Shown here: one piece after another, positions 43,412 through 51,726 of the stretch
How the letters are laid out: each line of letters begins with the position of its first letter
Position numbering within the stretch: the stretch's first letter is position 1
Source of the DNA: Candidatus Methylobacter favarea
GTDB taxonomy: Bacteria; Pseudomonadota; Gammaproteobacteria; Methylococcales; Methylomonadaceae
Length of the DNA stretch: 64,000 nucleotides
Assembly (NCBI RefSeq): GCF_902806695.1
Contig: NZ_CADCXN010000102.1
Coordinates: forward strand, 40,064 to 104,063
Direction: 5' to 3'
The notes under the pieces: generated by a model
Told to the model about the DNA's origin: nothing
The model's database searches: none
The model's input: only the letters and a program-made list of their open reading frames with translations
Position numbers and translations under genes: made by a program

Positions 43412-43597
43412 TATCCTGCCTAGAACGAATCCGTGTACAGGGAGGCCGCGCAGTTGAAATACCAGATACCTAAGTATTTATACGAATAAGCAATATTGTA
43501 TTTTGTAGATAAAATAAATCCTATATTTTGTATATAAAAAAATATATAAAAAATGCTCGTATAAACGCTACTTTTAAAGGCGAAGAGAAGAGAGAAA

Positions 43598-43795
43598 ATG
43601 AAAGCTGTAAATAAGTTAATTCCCATTGCCAGGAATGGGAGCAGGGATGCTGAAAAATTCCAAAAAATGACTGCCGAATGCGCTTGTTTCAAAGCCCTGA
43701 AAAAAGGCTTTGCCGCGCTCATGTGCTGGAAGCCTGGCTTGAAAGCTGAAAAGGCAGTTGGCAATCACTATTTCCAATGGTTTATAGAAGTTTAA
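43598..43795 (+). CDS. Small basic hypothetical protein, 65 residues
   Basis: ATG 43598 follows GAAGAGAAGAGAG. The product is basic, with a Cys pair (ECACFKALKKG) and a further Cys in LMCWKPG. No known domain. It ends 50 bp before the HEAGH gene and on the same strand, so it may be co-transcribed. Confidence 0.45.
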   Translation: MKAVNKLIPIARNGSRDAEKFQKMTAECACFKALKKGFAALMCWKPGLKAEKAVGNHYFQWFIEV

Positions 43796-43845
43796 TCATT
43801 AGTTTTAATCAGAATTATTAATTGCTTTAATAGGGAGGTATTAAT

Positions 43846-44526
43846 ATGAAACGTAGCGCGGTTACCGCTATTCCCTTGCAGGATAAAATAAAAGAACACA
43901 GGCAATGCATTGCTTTTCATGAGGCTGGTCATGCCGCCGCCATTTATTTAAATAATAAGGCCAATAATCTTCCACCGGTTTTTTTTCAGATCATTTTTAA
44001 GGATATAAAAAGCGAGAAAGATTACGATGTAACTGTCTATCAGGTAAGCCAGGGCGATTGTATTGCCAAGGTTGAAGGCGGGCGCCTGATTGAATCCTTA
44101 CCTCCTTCTGTTGAAGGCCTGGTGCATAAACTTACTGAACATAATGCCTCAATGGTTCAGTTAGTAGAAGATTTCATGACAGCCTTTGAGACAGATATTA
44201 TAAATTTGCTTATCGGCCCATTAGCCGAGGCCAGGTATATGGCTGCTACGGATAATGAAGCTTTTAATCAGCATCTGATCAGCCTTAAAGCCCTGAAAAA
44301 TTATGGCGGCACTTCTGATCTTGCGTTGGCCAATGAGTATTTACAAAGTCTTTCTGCCTGCAAAGACTATCAGGTCACGAAGCTGGATGATTTGTTTAAA
44401 TCAGCTTTTAAATTTATAAACGATAATTCAAACTGGAAAGCAGTTACTAAATTGGCTAATTATATTCTTAAAAGTAATAAAAATATTATCAGTTGCGAGG
44501 AGGTTGCCCTGGTACTTGAACAATAA
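43846..44526 (+). CDS. Solitary HEAGH-motif (FtsH/M41-like) metallopeptidase-like protein
   Basis: A protein of 226 residues. IAFHEAGHAAAIYL at about 22-35 carries the HExxH zinc site. LLIGPLAEARYMA (about 125) and GGTSDLALANEYLQSL (about 150-165) resemble the later M41 elements, where FtsH has an acidic third ligand in SNDL. No AAA+ domain or membrane helix is present, so this is a stand-alone peptidase-like fold. AGGGAGG precedes the ATG. It may be an active small protease or a binding protein; I know no characterised relative. Confidence 0.6.
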   Translation: MKRSAVTAIPLQDKIKEHRQCIAFHEAGHAAAIYLNNKANNLPPVFFQIIFKDIKSEKDYDVTVYQVSQGDCIAKVEGGRLIESLPPSVEGLVHKLTEHNASMVQLVEDFMTAFETDIINLLIGPLAEARYMAATDNEAFNQHLISLKALKNYGGTSDLALANEYLQSLSACKDYQVTKLDDLFKSAFKFINDNSNWKAVTKLANYILKSNKNIISCEEVALVLEQ

Positions 44527-44893
44527 CTCAGCAGGCTACACGACCTGTCCGGTAACCGGACTGAAAAGCAGCAATGCTTGCCCTATAAATTAAGTAGTAT
44601 TTTTTACCGATCTTTTCGCCCTTACCTTCGCTAAATGGTTTATCCTATCTTGCGGTTCCGATTTTTCCGCAGCGTGGCCGGTTTCTAGCCGGATATAAAA
44701 TAAATAATGCCGGAAAAAGAGGATTCGAACCGGCTCTTTCCCTAAACGTCTGCAGCCTGCCTAAATCTAAAAAATCAATATTCAAAATTTTCAGGAAAAT
44801 CCAATAACTGCTATTCTTAATTCTTGACTGTAAGATATAAGCAGCCTTTTAAAATGTTGCAAGTATTCAATAAGATAATAAAAAGGTAAGAAG
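44527..44893. other. Intergenic region, 367 bp, with a hairpin
   Basis: A hairpin GGAAAAAGAG/CTCTTTCC spans 44712-44741, with a loop containing GATTCGAACCGG, which resembles an inverted tRNA T-loop. No complete tRNA can be folded around it. I see no gene. Confidence 0.35.
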
Positions 44894-46252
44894 TTGGACG
44901 ACAAGAAAATTTTACTTATTGTAGAAGACGATCCTGGACTGCAAAAACAATTGAAATGGAGTTTTGAGGACTACCAAATTGTAATTGCAGGCAATAGGGT
45001 CGAAGCGATTACAGCGTTAAGGCGTTACAGCCCCTGCGTTATGACCCTGGATCTGGGCTTGCCTCCGGATCCGGCTAATGCCAGCGAAGGACTTGAGACG
45101 CTCAAGGAAATTCTGGCGCTGGCTCCTTCTGCCAAGGTCATCGTAGTAACCGGGAATGACGACCGTGAAAATGCCGTTAAAGCTGTGGCTTTGGGCGCCT
45201 ATGATTTTTATCAAAAACCCGTCGATATTGATATTCTTGCCATGATTATTGAGCGCGCCTTTCAGCTCGACGGACTGGAGAAGGAATACCTGAGGCTGCA
45301 AAAACACAGTGCAGAACCGTTGGCGGGTATTGTCGGGGCCTGCAAAAAGATGCAGGAGCTTACCCGCATGGTGGAAAAAGTGGCCCCTACCAATGTCACC
45401 ACCTTGTTATTGGGCGAAAGCGGCACCGGCAAGGAAGTGCTGGCCAAGGCGATTCATGGCTTAAGCGACCGTTCCGGCAAACCCTTTGTGGCTATAAACT
45501 GTGCTGCGATTCCTGAGAATCTGCTGGAAAGTGAATTATTCGGCTATGAAAAAGGGGCTTTTACCGGCGCCGCGCAGCAAACCCGGGGAAAAATCGAATA
45601 TGCCCATACCGGCACTTTTTTTCTCGATGAAATCGGGGATCTTCCCGTTCCATTGCAAGCCAAGCTATTGCGTTTTATTCAGGAAAGAGTTATAGAACGG
45701 CTTGGCGGCAGAAAAGAAATAGCTGTCGATGTGCGCATTATTTGCGCTACTCACCAGAACCTGCAAGCCTTAATCGACGAAGGCAGATTCAGGCAGGATT
45801 TATACTACCGGCTTAGTGAAATAACGATTAATATTCCTCCTTTGCGGGAAAGACAAGGCGATATCCTTATGATTGGCACGGCTTTCCTGAAACGCTTTTG
45901 CGAGTTAAACAATAAAAAAGTCAAAGGATTCAGTAAGGGTGCCGCCAGAGCTATAGAAAATTATCCCTGGCCTGGCAATATCCGGGAGCTTGAAAACAAA
46001 ATCAAACGCGCGGTCATTATGACCGACGGTACCAGCATAAGCTTTGACGATCTGGAACTGGAGAAAGAGGATGGCGAGGTTTCAATACCGTTTAATCTGA
46101 AAGAGGTTCGGGAAGAAGCAGAAACATTGGCTATAAAAAGAGCCTTGACCTATTCCAACAATAATATTTCCAATACGGCAAAGCTGCTTGGAGTAACCCG
46201 TCCTACACTTTATGCATTGTTTGAAAAATACCAGATTCATGTTAATGAGTAG
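44894..46252 (+). CDS. prsR: PrsR-type sigma-54-dependent response regulator (PEP-CTERM/EPS system)
   Basis: A protein of 452 residues. The receiver (about 1-125) has LIVEDDPGL, Asp in VMTLDLGLPPD and Lys in YQKPVD. The sigma-54 AAA+ domain (about 145-385) has Walker A GESGTGKE, the GAFTGA loop, FLDEIGDLP and an R-finger region. A Fis-type helix-turn-helix closes it (NISNTAKLLGVTRPTLYALF). The TTG start at 44894 is accepted because AAGGTAAG precedes it and no in-frame ATG fits. PrsR-type regulators drive sigma-54 promoters of exosortase-linked genes; an exosortase follows 109 bp downstream. The kinase PrsK is absent. Confidence 0.82.
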   Translation: MDDKKILLIVEDDPGLQKQLKWSFEDYQIVIAGNRVEAITALRRYSPCVMTLDLGLPPDPANASEGLETLKEILALAPSAKVIVVTGNDDRENAVKAVALGAYDFYQKPVDIDILAMIIERAFQLDGLEKEYLRLQKHSAEPLAGIVGACKKMQELTRMVEKVAPTNVTTLLLGESGTGKEVLAKAIHGLSDRSGKPFVAINCAAIPENLLESELFGYEKGAFTGAAQQTRGKIEYAHTGTFFLDEIGDLPVPLQAKLLRFIQERVIERLGGRKEIAVDVRIICATHQNLQALIDEGRFRQDLYYRLSEITINIPPLRERQGDILMIGTAFLKRFCELNNKKVKGFSKGAARAIENYPWPGNIRELENKIKRAVIMTDGTSISFDDLELEKEDGEVSIPFNLKEVREEAETLAIKRALTYSNNNISNTAKLLGVTRPTLYALFEKYQIHVNE

Positions 46253-46361
46253 ATGACCCTAGCTTTAAATCATTACTGACTCAATCTGCATGCAGATCGG
46301 CTGTTTAAACCCGGGCTGAGGTTCAGTTTAAAACACCCTGACTGTAAGGTGATACTTCCGA

Positions 46362-47249
46362 ATGAATACCAATACCTGGACAAATCCCTACTTTAAATCT
46401 GCTATACGCCCGTCAACTCGCCAGCGCTGGCTGCTCTGGCTGGTGTCGGCGGCGCTTGTGGTTTTATTCGCCCCGGATTTTTTGTGGCTTTGGGAGCGCT
46501 GGACGATGAGCGTGTGGCAGAATGGCCATGGGATTCTTGTTACCGCCCTGGTACTTTATTTTATCCGGGAAGAATTGCACAAGCTGAAATATGCGCCGCC
46601 CAGTTCCAATGCCTGGGGATTTGCCGTGCTTATTCCGGCCTTGATGATGCATATGCTTGATACCGGCATACATTCCCAGCTTCTTTCGGCCGCTGCGCTG
46701 TTATTGTCTCTACCGGGTCTTTCGTTACTGTTTTTTGGCGCGGAGCGAACTAAAGCCATTCTTTTTCCTCTGGCTACGTTGTTCCTTACCTTGCCCATTC
46801 CGCTGGTTTTTACAGAATCCATACACCTTGCCCTTCGGCATATCGCCACCCGGAGCGTGACCTGGCTGCTCAAATTATTCGGCGTGCCGGTATTTTCTAC
46901 AGGCACCCTGCTTCAGGTTGAAAATGGCTCATTAATGGTGGCCGACGCCTGCAGCGGCTTTGCGACGCTTTATGCCGCTGTGACTATTGCCGTACTGACC
47001 GCTTATTTTTGCCATGACATGCGCCGCAGAATACTGGTGCTGCTCATTGCAGTCCCGCTTGCGGTCGGCGTTAATATAATCCGGGTATTAATTCTTACCC
47101 TGCTGGTGAACTGGTTTGGCCTAGATGTGCTTGCGACTTCAGCCCATGAACTATCAGGTTTGCTGACTTTTATGATTGCCTTGCCCATTATCTTCTTTCT
47201 GGGGCGGAATCCGCCTGAGTCAATGCCGGCCGCCGGCAACAAACAATGA
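46362..47249 (+). CDS. Exosortase (transmembrane cysteine transpeptidase)
   Basis: A polytopic membrane protein of 295 residues, about eight helices. The catalytic Cys is in VADACSGFATLYAAV (about 190), the Arg in VGVNIIRVLILTLL and the His in ATSAHELSGLLTF, the complete Cys-Arg-His set. It processes PEP-CTERM-type sorting signals at the inner membrane. It overlaps the next gene by four bases (ATGA). No substrate with a PEP-CTERM tail and no polysaccharide cluster are in the window. The exosortase subclass is not assigned. Confidence 0.9.
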   Translation: MNTNTWTNPYFKSAIRPSTRQRWLLWLVSAALVVLFAPDFLWLWERWTMSVWQNGHGILVTALVLYFIREELHKLKYAPPSSNAWGFAVLIPALMMHMLDTGIHSQLLSAAALLLSLPGLSLLFFGAERTKAILFPLATLFLTLPIPLVFTESIHLALRHIATRSVTWLLKLFGVPVFSTGTLLQVENGSLMVADACSGFATLYAAVTIAVLTAYFCHDMRRRILVLLIAVPLAVGVNIIRVLILTLLVNWFGLDVLATSAHELSGLLTFMIALPIIFFLGRNPPESMPAAGNKQ

Positions 47250-47875
47250 TATCAAGCCGCTATGCGCTTCCGGTGGCGATCCTGCTGCTGCTGGCGCTGA
47301 TACCAACCATTATTCATAGCTATCTGGGATTGATTAAAAACGATGGCAGGTCGGTACAAAAAATAAAGCCGGTATTGGGCAACTTTAGCTCTTTACCGTC
47401 AAATCGAAAGCCCGGCTGGGGTGAAGATACGTTTGGCAGCCAGGACTGGTTTGAACGCATCTATAAAGATGAACAGGGCCATTCAATTCGACTGTTCGCG
47501 GCGCGTTCCTATGATCACAAACGCCTTTATCATCATCCTGAACTTGCCTTATCCTACGCCAAAGATTTTAGCAATAAAGGTTTAATGGTATTGCCAGGGC
47601 AGCCGGAAATTCCGGTTAATTTATTCCGGGGCGCTAGCCGGGCGGATATGGCGGCATTTGTTTTATTGTATGAAGATAACTTCATTGCCAACCCGATTTC
47701 CCACCAGATTCAGGATTCGCTTAATCTGCTGCTCAGCGCCAGAAAACCAATGACCTTATTTTATATAGCCGATGATATGGCCCCTGATAATATTCCATTC
47801 AGCCAGACATCCGCCGCCTCGCTTCTTGATAAAGCAATCAGGGACTTTATGGCGCAACAGATACCGCCTCCTTAA
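47246..47875 (+). CDS. Exosortase-associated EpsI-like protein
   Basis: A protein of 209 residues. One N-terminal membrane helix (ALPVAILLLLALIPTIIHSYL) is followed by a periplasmic domain with WFERIYKDEQGHSIRLFAARSYDHKRLYHHPE, read in parts. The 'xSYDxKRLYHHPE' segment is what I associate with EpsI/DUF3485-like partners of exosortases. Translational coupling to the exosortase supports the link. Its exact role in sorting is unknown. Confidence 0.7.
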   Translation: MISSRYALPVAILLLLALIPTIIHSYLGLIKNDGRSVQKIKPVLGNFSSLPSNRKPGWGEDTFGSQDWFERIYKDEQGHSIRLFAARSYDHKRLYHHPELALSYAKDFSNKGLMVLPGQPEIPVNLFRGASRADMAAFVLLYEDNFIANPISHQIQDSLNLLLSARKPMTLFYIADDMAPDNIPFSQTSAASLLDKAIRDFMAQQIPPP

Positions 47876-47882
47876 ACGGTAG

Positions 47883-48149
47883 CTATTTTTTAATCAAGTA
47901 CCCGATCAGTCCACCCGCCGCTGCGGAAAGTACAGATTGCGCCCCTCTTTTGGCATCGGGCGAAGATTCTGCTGAGTCCAGCGTGTGGAAACAAAGCCAG
48001 CCGATCAGCGACACAAACACAAGTGTCATGACGAAGAGCACAATCTCCTTAAACAAGCGAACCCGGCGTTCACCATCCGTTTCCATACGCTCAACAGAAA
48101 CACTGAATTCATGCCCGGGCGGGGGCGAATTGAGGTCAATTGAACTCAC
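47883..48149 (-). CDS. Small two-helix membrane protein, 88 residues
   Basis: A charged N-terminus (about 1-30) precedes one clear membrane helix (IVLFVMTLVFVSLIGWLCF) and a second hydrophobic C-terminal segment (SVLSAAAGGLIGYLI). Its start overlaps the end of an RHH gene by four bases. No family is recognised. The pairing suggests a regulated small membrane protein, or a toxin-like role, but that is inference. Confidence 0.55.
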   Translation of the reverse strand: MSSIDLNSPPPGHEFSVSVERMETDGERRVRLFKEIVLFVMTLVFVSLIGWLCFHTLDSAESSPDAKRGAQSVLSAAAGGLIGYLIKK

Positions 48150-48355
48150 AGGCCAATAATCTCGGTTTCCAGTTTTTGCGTTTCCGGATCGACAAGGCCG
48201 ACTTTGCGGCCTCTTTTCTTGCCTTCATACATCGCAAGGTAGAGCGTTAATGCCTTGCGAAGAATCTCGCTTTTATTGGTTTCCGATTCCATGGCCGCCC
48301 GGTCAATTTCCCGGCTTAAATCATCCGAGAGAGTTATGTTCATACGCGTACTCAT
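48146..48355 (-). CDS. CopG-type ribbon-helix-helix DNA-binding protein
   Basis: A protein of 69 residues from ATG 48355 (GGAG seven bases upstream), although the frame extends to 48391. RMNITLSDDLSREIDRAA forms the strand-helix and TNKSEILRKALTLYLAMYEG the second helix. A basic tail contains KKRGRKVGLVDP. Such proteins repress their own operon and often neutralise a partner. Here the partner is a small membrane protein, not a typical RelE or PIN toxin. Confidence 0.75.
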   Translation of the reverse strand: MSTRMNITLSDDLSREIDRAAMESETNKSEILRKALTLYLAMYEGKKRGRKVGLVDPETQKLETEIIGL

Positions 48356-48813
48356 TAAGATACTCCAAATTAATGTTAAATAGATATCCATAATACACGA
48401 AATAAATGTATAAAATAAACAGGATAATAAAATTACTCAACCACCTGTATGCGTGGTGCAAATCATGGCCTGCTGGGCGCCGCCACTAGTAAGAGGGGAT
48501 TTGTCAGGAGCAGGCGCATCAGGTTTTGGTTTTCTGGCGCTTATCAGCATTCATGACTATGGCGGGCCGGTTTTATCAGAGCAAGCCCGCCTGCTTTTTC
48601 AGATTGAGATCCTTTCAACGGAGGGAAAATCGTCAAAAGGCTCCTGCGTTTAAAGCAGCCGTACCTGACGGGACTATACTAGTTGTGAAAGGCGTGAAGA
48701 AGTAGAGGCCTGGGCAATAGGCTGGATGTAGGAGAGGGTAATTCGGCTTTTTTACAGGATATGTATGACCATTTTAAGGTAGGCAAAACTTTTCAAAGAG
48801 GAGTAAAAGCCCT
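48356..48813. other. Intergenic region, 458 bp
   Basis: This is divergent between the RHH pair and the HD-GYP gene. An ORF at 48453-48653 lacks a ribosome site and is not called. The only structure is the terminator-like hairpin at 48561-48599. Confidence 0.4.
48561..48599 (+). terminator. Orphan terminator-like hairpin
   Basis: GGCGGGC (48561-48567) pairs with GCCCGCC (48585-48591), followed by TGCTTTTT. No supported plus-strand gene ends just before it, so it may mark the end of a degraded gene or a small RNA. Confidence 0.55.
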
Positions 48814-50079
48814 ATGGATGATAATGAATTTCCAGCTTTATCAAATACCATGATGCAGATTGATGTCAAGGATCTGAAAATCGGTATGTATGTCTCCAGA
48901 CTCGATAAACCCTGGCTGGAAACCAGTTTTTTATTTCAGGGGTTTGAGTTAAAAAGTCAGGCGGACATTCATGCAGTCAAGCAGCACTGTAAATTTGTTT
49001 ATATTGATGTCGCCAGACAAAACAAATCACCGGCCAGAGTAACAAGAAAAATCTCGTTTAATAAAGAGTGGCTGGATAAACGGGTTCCACCAAAGCCGCT
49101 TTCCACTTTTGAAAAGGAGATTGTGCGGGCCGGCTATGTTTATCAGGAAACCAGTGATCTGGTTAGAAGTTTTATGCAGGAGGTGCAGTTAGGCAAGAGC
49201 ATCAATGTCGAAATAGCCAAAAAAGCCGTGGCCGCCTGTGTGGATAGCATTCTTCATGCGCCGGATGCCCTGTTATGGATGACTCAGTTAAAAAACCGGG
49301 ACTTGTATACCTCCCAACACAGTATGAATGTCTGCATTTTGGCTATTGCCCTGGGCAGACAGATAAATCTTCCCGAAAAGGAACTTAATAATGTCGGTTT
49401 ATGCGGCATGATGCACGACATGGGAAAAATGCGGGTGCCGCTGGAAGTTTTAAACAAGCCCGGGAAACTCGATCCTGATGAATTAAAAATCATGCAAAGC
49501 CATCCGCAGCTGGGCTGGCAATTGTTAATGTCAAGCCGCGGCATGTACGGGGGCGCCGTAGATGTCGCCTACAGTCATCATGAGCGGCTGGATGGAACAG
49601 GGTATCCCAGAAAATTAACTGCCGAACAGATTACTCCCTATACCCGCATAGTGGCTATTGTCGATATGTACGATGCCATTACCAGCGATCGCGTTTACCA
49701 GCAGGGCCGAACCCATCTTGAGGCGATTAACATCATGACCAAGCTATGCGGAGCTCACCTTGATTCAGGACTTACCTATAAATTCATTGAATGTCTCGGT
49801 ATTTATCCTCCCGGCAGCATTGTTGAAATGGATAATGGGGAAGTCGCGATAGTTGTTGAAGTCAATCAGAAGCAGAAAATCAAACCCAAAATTATTTTAT
49901 TGCTGGATGAGGATAAAAAAACCAGGCCTGAACGAATGATTGATTTGTCCAAAATGGATTTGGATGCGAGCGGGCATGGCTATAGAATCAGGAAAAATGT
50001 CAGGGCGGAGGACTATGGTATTGATCTGAATAAATACTACCATAACGGAATGATAGAACGAGGTTTGGCAGCAGTATAA
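48814..50079 (+). CDS. HD-GYP c-di-GMP phosphodiesterase with DUF3391 domain
   Basis: A protein of 421 residues. The N-terminal DUF3391 region (about 8-130) includes IDVKDLKIGMYVSRLDKPWL. The HD-GYP domain (about 165-340) has HSMNVCILAIALGR, the HD pair in MMHDMGKMRVPLEVLNKPG, YSHHERLDGTGYPRKL, and RIVAIVDMYDAITSDR. It is soluble and carries the full metal-ligand set. AAAGAGGAG precedes the ATG. It hydrolyses c-di-GMP to GMP or pGpG. Confidence 0.92.
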   Translation: MDDNEFPALSNTMMQIDVKDLKIGMYVSRLDKPWLETSFLFQGFELKSQADIHAVKQHCKFVYIDVARQNKSPARVTRKISFNKEWLDKRVPPKPLSTFEKEIVRAGYVYQETSDLVRSFMQEVQLGKSINVEIAKKAVAACVDSILHAPDALLWMTQLKNRDLYTSQHSMNVCILAIALGRQINLPEKELNNVGLCGMMHDMGKMRVPLEVLNKPGKLDPDELKIMQSHPQLGWQLLMSSRGMYGGAVDVAYSHHERLDGTGYPRKLTAEQITPYTRIVAIVDMYDAITSDRVYQQGRTHLEAINIMTKLCGAHLDSGLTYKFIECLGIYPPGSIVEMDNGEVAIVVEVNQKQKIKPKIILLLDEDKKTRPERMIDLSKMDLDASGHGYRIRKNVRAEDYGIDLNKYYHNGMIERGLAAV

Positions 50080-50565
50080 TCCTGATTTACCTTACCATTA
50101 TAGCCTGCACGGAACCGGCCGGACAGCGTTACGTCTAGCCAGAGAGGAACATGTCCATATCGGCAAGAGAGCTGAACAGCGCTGGCATACTTTTTATTCA
50201 GGCGGAAGCCTCGAATAAGCGTAAAAACGCTTTCCACCAATCAATACTTCACTGGGCTTCAATGATGATGGGCAGTTTTGAAAACCCCTTTTGGCTAGCT
50301 GCCGGGTTTCAGCAGAATAATTTAATGATTAACCCTCTTTAATGCCCTTGTCAGATGGAAATAAAGGCTTAGCGAAATCTGGCAGAAGATTGAAGCTGTA
50401 TAATGTTATAGTATGAAAAATTAAAAAGGAAGCCCTTTCATGGCTTGGCCATTCGATACGAGGCGAACGGTTTCATATAGAGACCGGATCAATAATCTGA
50501 CCACCCGAAAGTAATAATTTTGGTTTAATTTGGCATACCGCAGCTGATTTTTTAAGCGAATAACA
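50080..50565. other. Intergenic region with one doubtful small gene
   Basis: It contains the possible 63-codon gene at 50151-50342 and AT-rich sequence. It also contains the upstream region of the collapsed NDH-2 gene, which presumably held its promoter. Confidence 0.35.
50151..50342 (+). CDS. Possible small hypothetical protein, 63 residues
   Basis: ATG 50151 stands after AGAGAGGAAC, a good ribosome site. The peptide begins MSISARELNSAGILF and has no helix or domain I know. Composition is unremarkable, and it may be a chance ORF. Confidence 0.3.
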   Translation: MSISARELNSAGILFIQAEASNKRKNAFHQSILHWASMMMGSFENPFWLAAGFQQNNLMINPL

Positions 50566-51097
50566 ATGGCTGACAGCAATAACAAAAAATATAACATAGT
50601 GATTGTCGGCGGGGGCGGCGGGCGTTAAAGCGCCTGAATGGATGAAGCGGCTGGATGGGCTGCAAACCAATCATCTCCATCAGCTGGTAGTGGACGAGAC
50701 CTTAAAAACCGGTAATGATAATATTTTTGCAATGGGCTGCTGCGCCGCCTGCATGTGGCTTGGCCGTCACGGGAATGTGCTTCCAAGAGCGCAAGCGGCT
50801 CATCAGCAGGCCTCGGCTTTATACACATCAAATATCCGGCGTTTAAAAGGCGAAGCGCCGGTAAGCTATGTTTATTATGATGACGGATCACTGGTTTCAC
50901 GGGATAAATATACTACTGACGGTAATTTGATGGGCTACCAGATGGGTTCGGTAAGTATTGGCGGATTTATCGCCAGGGTGGTTTATCTTTCCTTGTACAA
51001 GATGCATCAAATAGCCATACATGGCTTAAGAACGATAATGCTAACGCTTTCTAATCTATTCAGGCACAGCGCCTACAAAAAAATAAAATTGCATTAG
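50566..51097 (+). pseudogene. ndh: Type II NADH dehydrogenase (NDH-2) with large internal deletion
   Basis: The reading starts at ATG 50566 with KKYNIVIVGGGGG, the FAD-binding Rossmann start. It then hits a stop after GGCGGGCG. The next frame continues directly with AAGVKAPEWMKRLDGLQTN, FAMGCCAACMWLGRHGN, LPRAQAAHQQASAL and GFIARVVYLSLYKMHQIAIHG, the C-terminal third of NDH-2 enzymes. About 250 residues carrying most of both dinucleotide domains are missing. The junction is in a GGCGGGGGCGGCGGGCG tract, so deletion between short GC repeats is likely. It cannot be functional. Confidence 0.85.
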
Positions 51098-51126
51098 AAA
51101 TTTTTTAACTGACAAAGAACAAGAAA

Positions 51127-51657
51127 ATGCTTGAAATCGAATACGAGTTCCGCGAAGAAGATTTAATTCATTTTAATGAAATACAGTTTAAGCGGTCTGA
51201 AGAAATCCAGAACAATATAAAAAAGAACCGCTGGATTGTGCCGGGAGTCATGGCCCTTATTGGCGCTTTTTATTATTTCTATTACGGTAATATGAAGTCG
51301 TCGGCCTATATTATCGTTATAGCCATGCTATGGGCGCTGCTATCTCCCAAAATAATGATGCTGGATCTGCGCCGGCAAATACTTAAGAATTATACCGACA
51401 AAGAAAAGAAAAACATGTTCGGCACTTATACATTAAGTATAGATCCTGGCAATCCCAATTATCTATTTGAAAAATCACCGAGCGGTAAACATAAAATGGC
51501 CTGGGAAGATTTGCTCCGGGTGGAATATGGCAAGCGCTATGTCTATATCTATATCAATTTAAATACGGCGCTGGTGATTCCTGTGGATACGGTAAAAAAA
51601 GGCAATCTTGAAAAGTTTGCCGAGCAGGCCGAAAAAATGATCGAGAGGTTTGGATAA
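51127..51657 (+). CDS. YcxB-like membrane protein
   Basis: A protein of 176 residues. LEIEYEFREEDLIHFNEIQF opens it, then two membrane helices (about 38-80; WIVPGVMALIGAFYYFYYG and AYIIVIAMLWALLSP). A C-terminal soluble domain contains TYTLSIDPGNPNYLFEKS, HKMAWEDLLRVEYGKRYVYI and LVIPVDTV. This layout matches the YcxB-like family of unknown function. Confidence 0.75.
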   Translation: MLEIEYEFREEDLIHFNEIQFKRSEEIQNNIKKNRWIVPGVMALIGAFYYFYYGNMKSSAYIIVIAMLWALLSPKIMMLDLRRQILKNYTDKEKKNMFGTYTLSIDPGNPNYLFEKSPSGKHKMAWEDLLRVEYGKRYVYIYINLNTALVIPVDTVKKGNLEKFAEQAEKMIERFG

Positions 51658-51726
51658 GGCAGATCGCGAAAGGCGTCAGGCTAAGGCCGTTGCGCTTTCT
51701 AGCTTACATTCTGCACTTTTTATTTT

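Noticed and set aside
44700..44760. tRNA gene on the minus strand
   Set aside because: The T-stem arms do not pair and no anticodon or D arm can be found.
48453..48653. 66-codon plus-strand ORF before the HD-GYP gene
   Set aside because: It starts without a ribosome site, has no recognisable domain and contains the GGCGGGC hairpin, which would be odd inside a gene.
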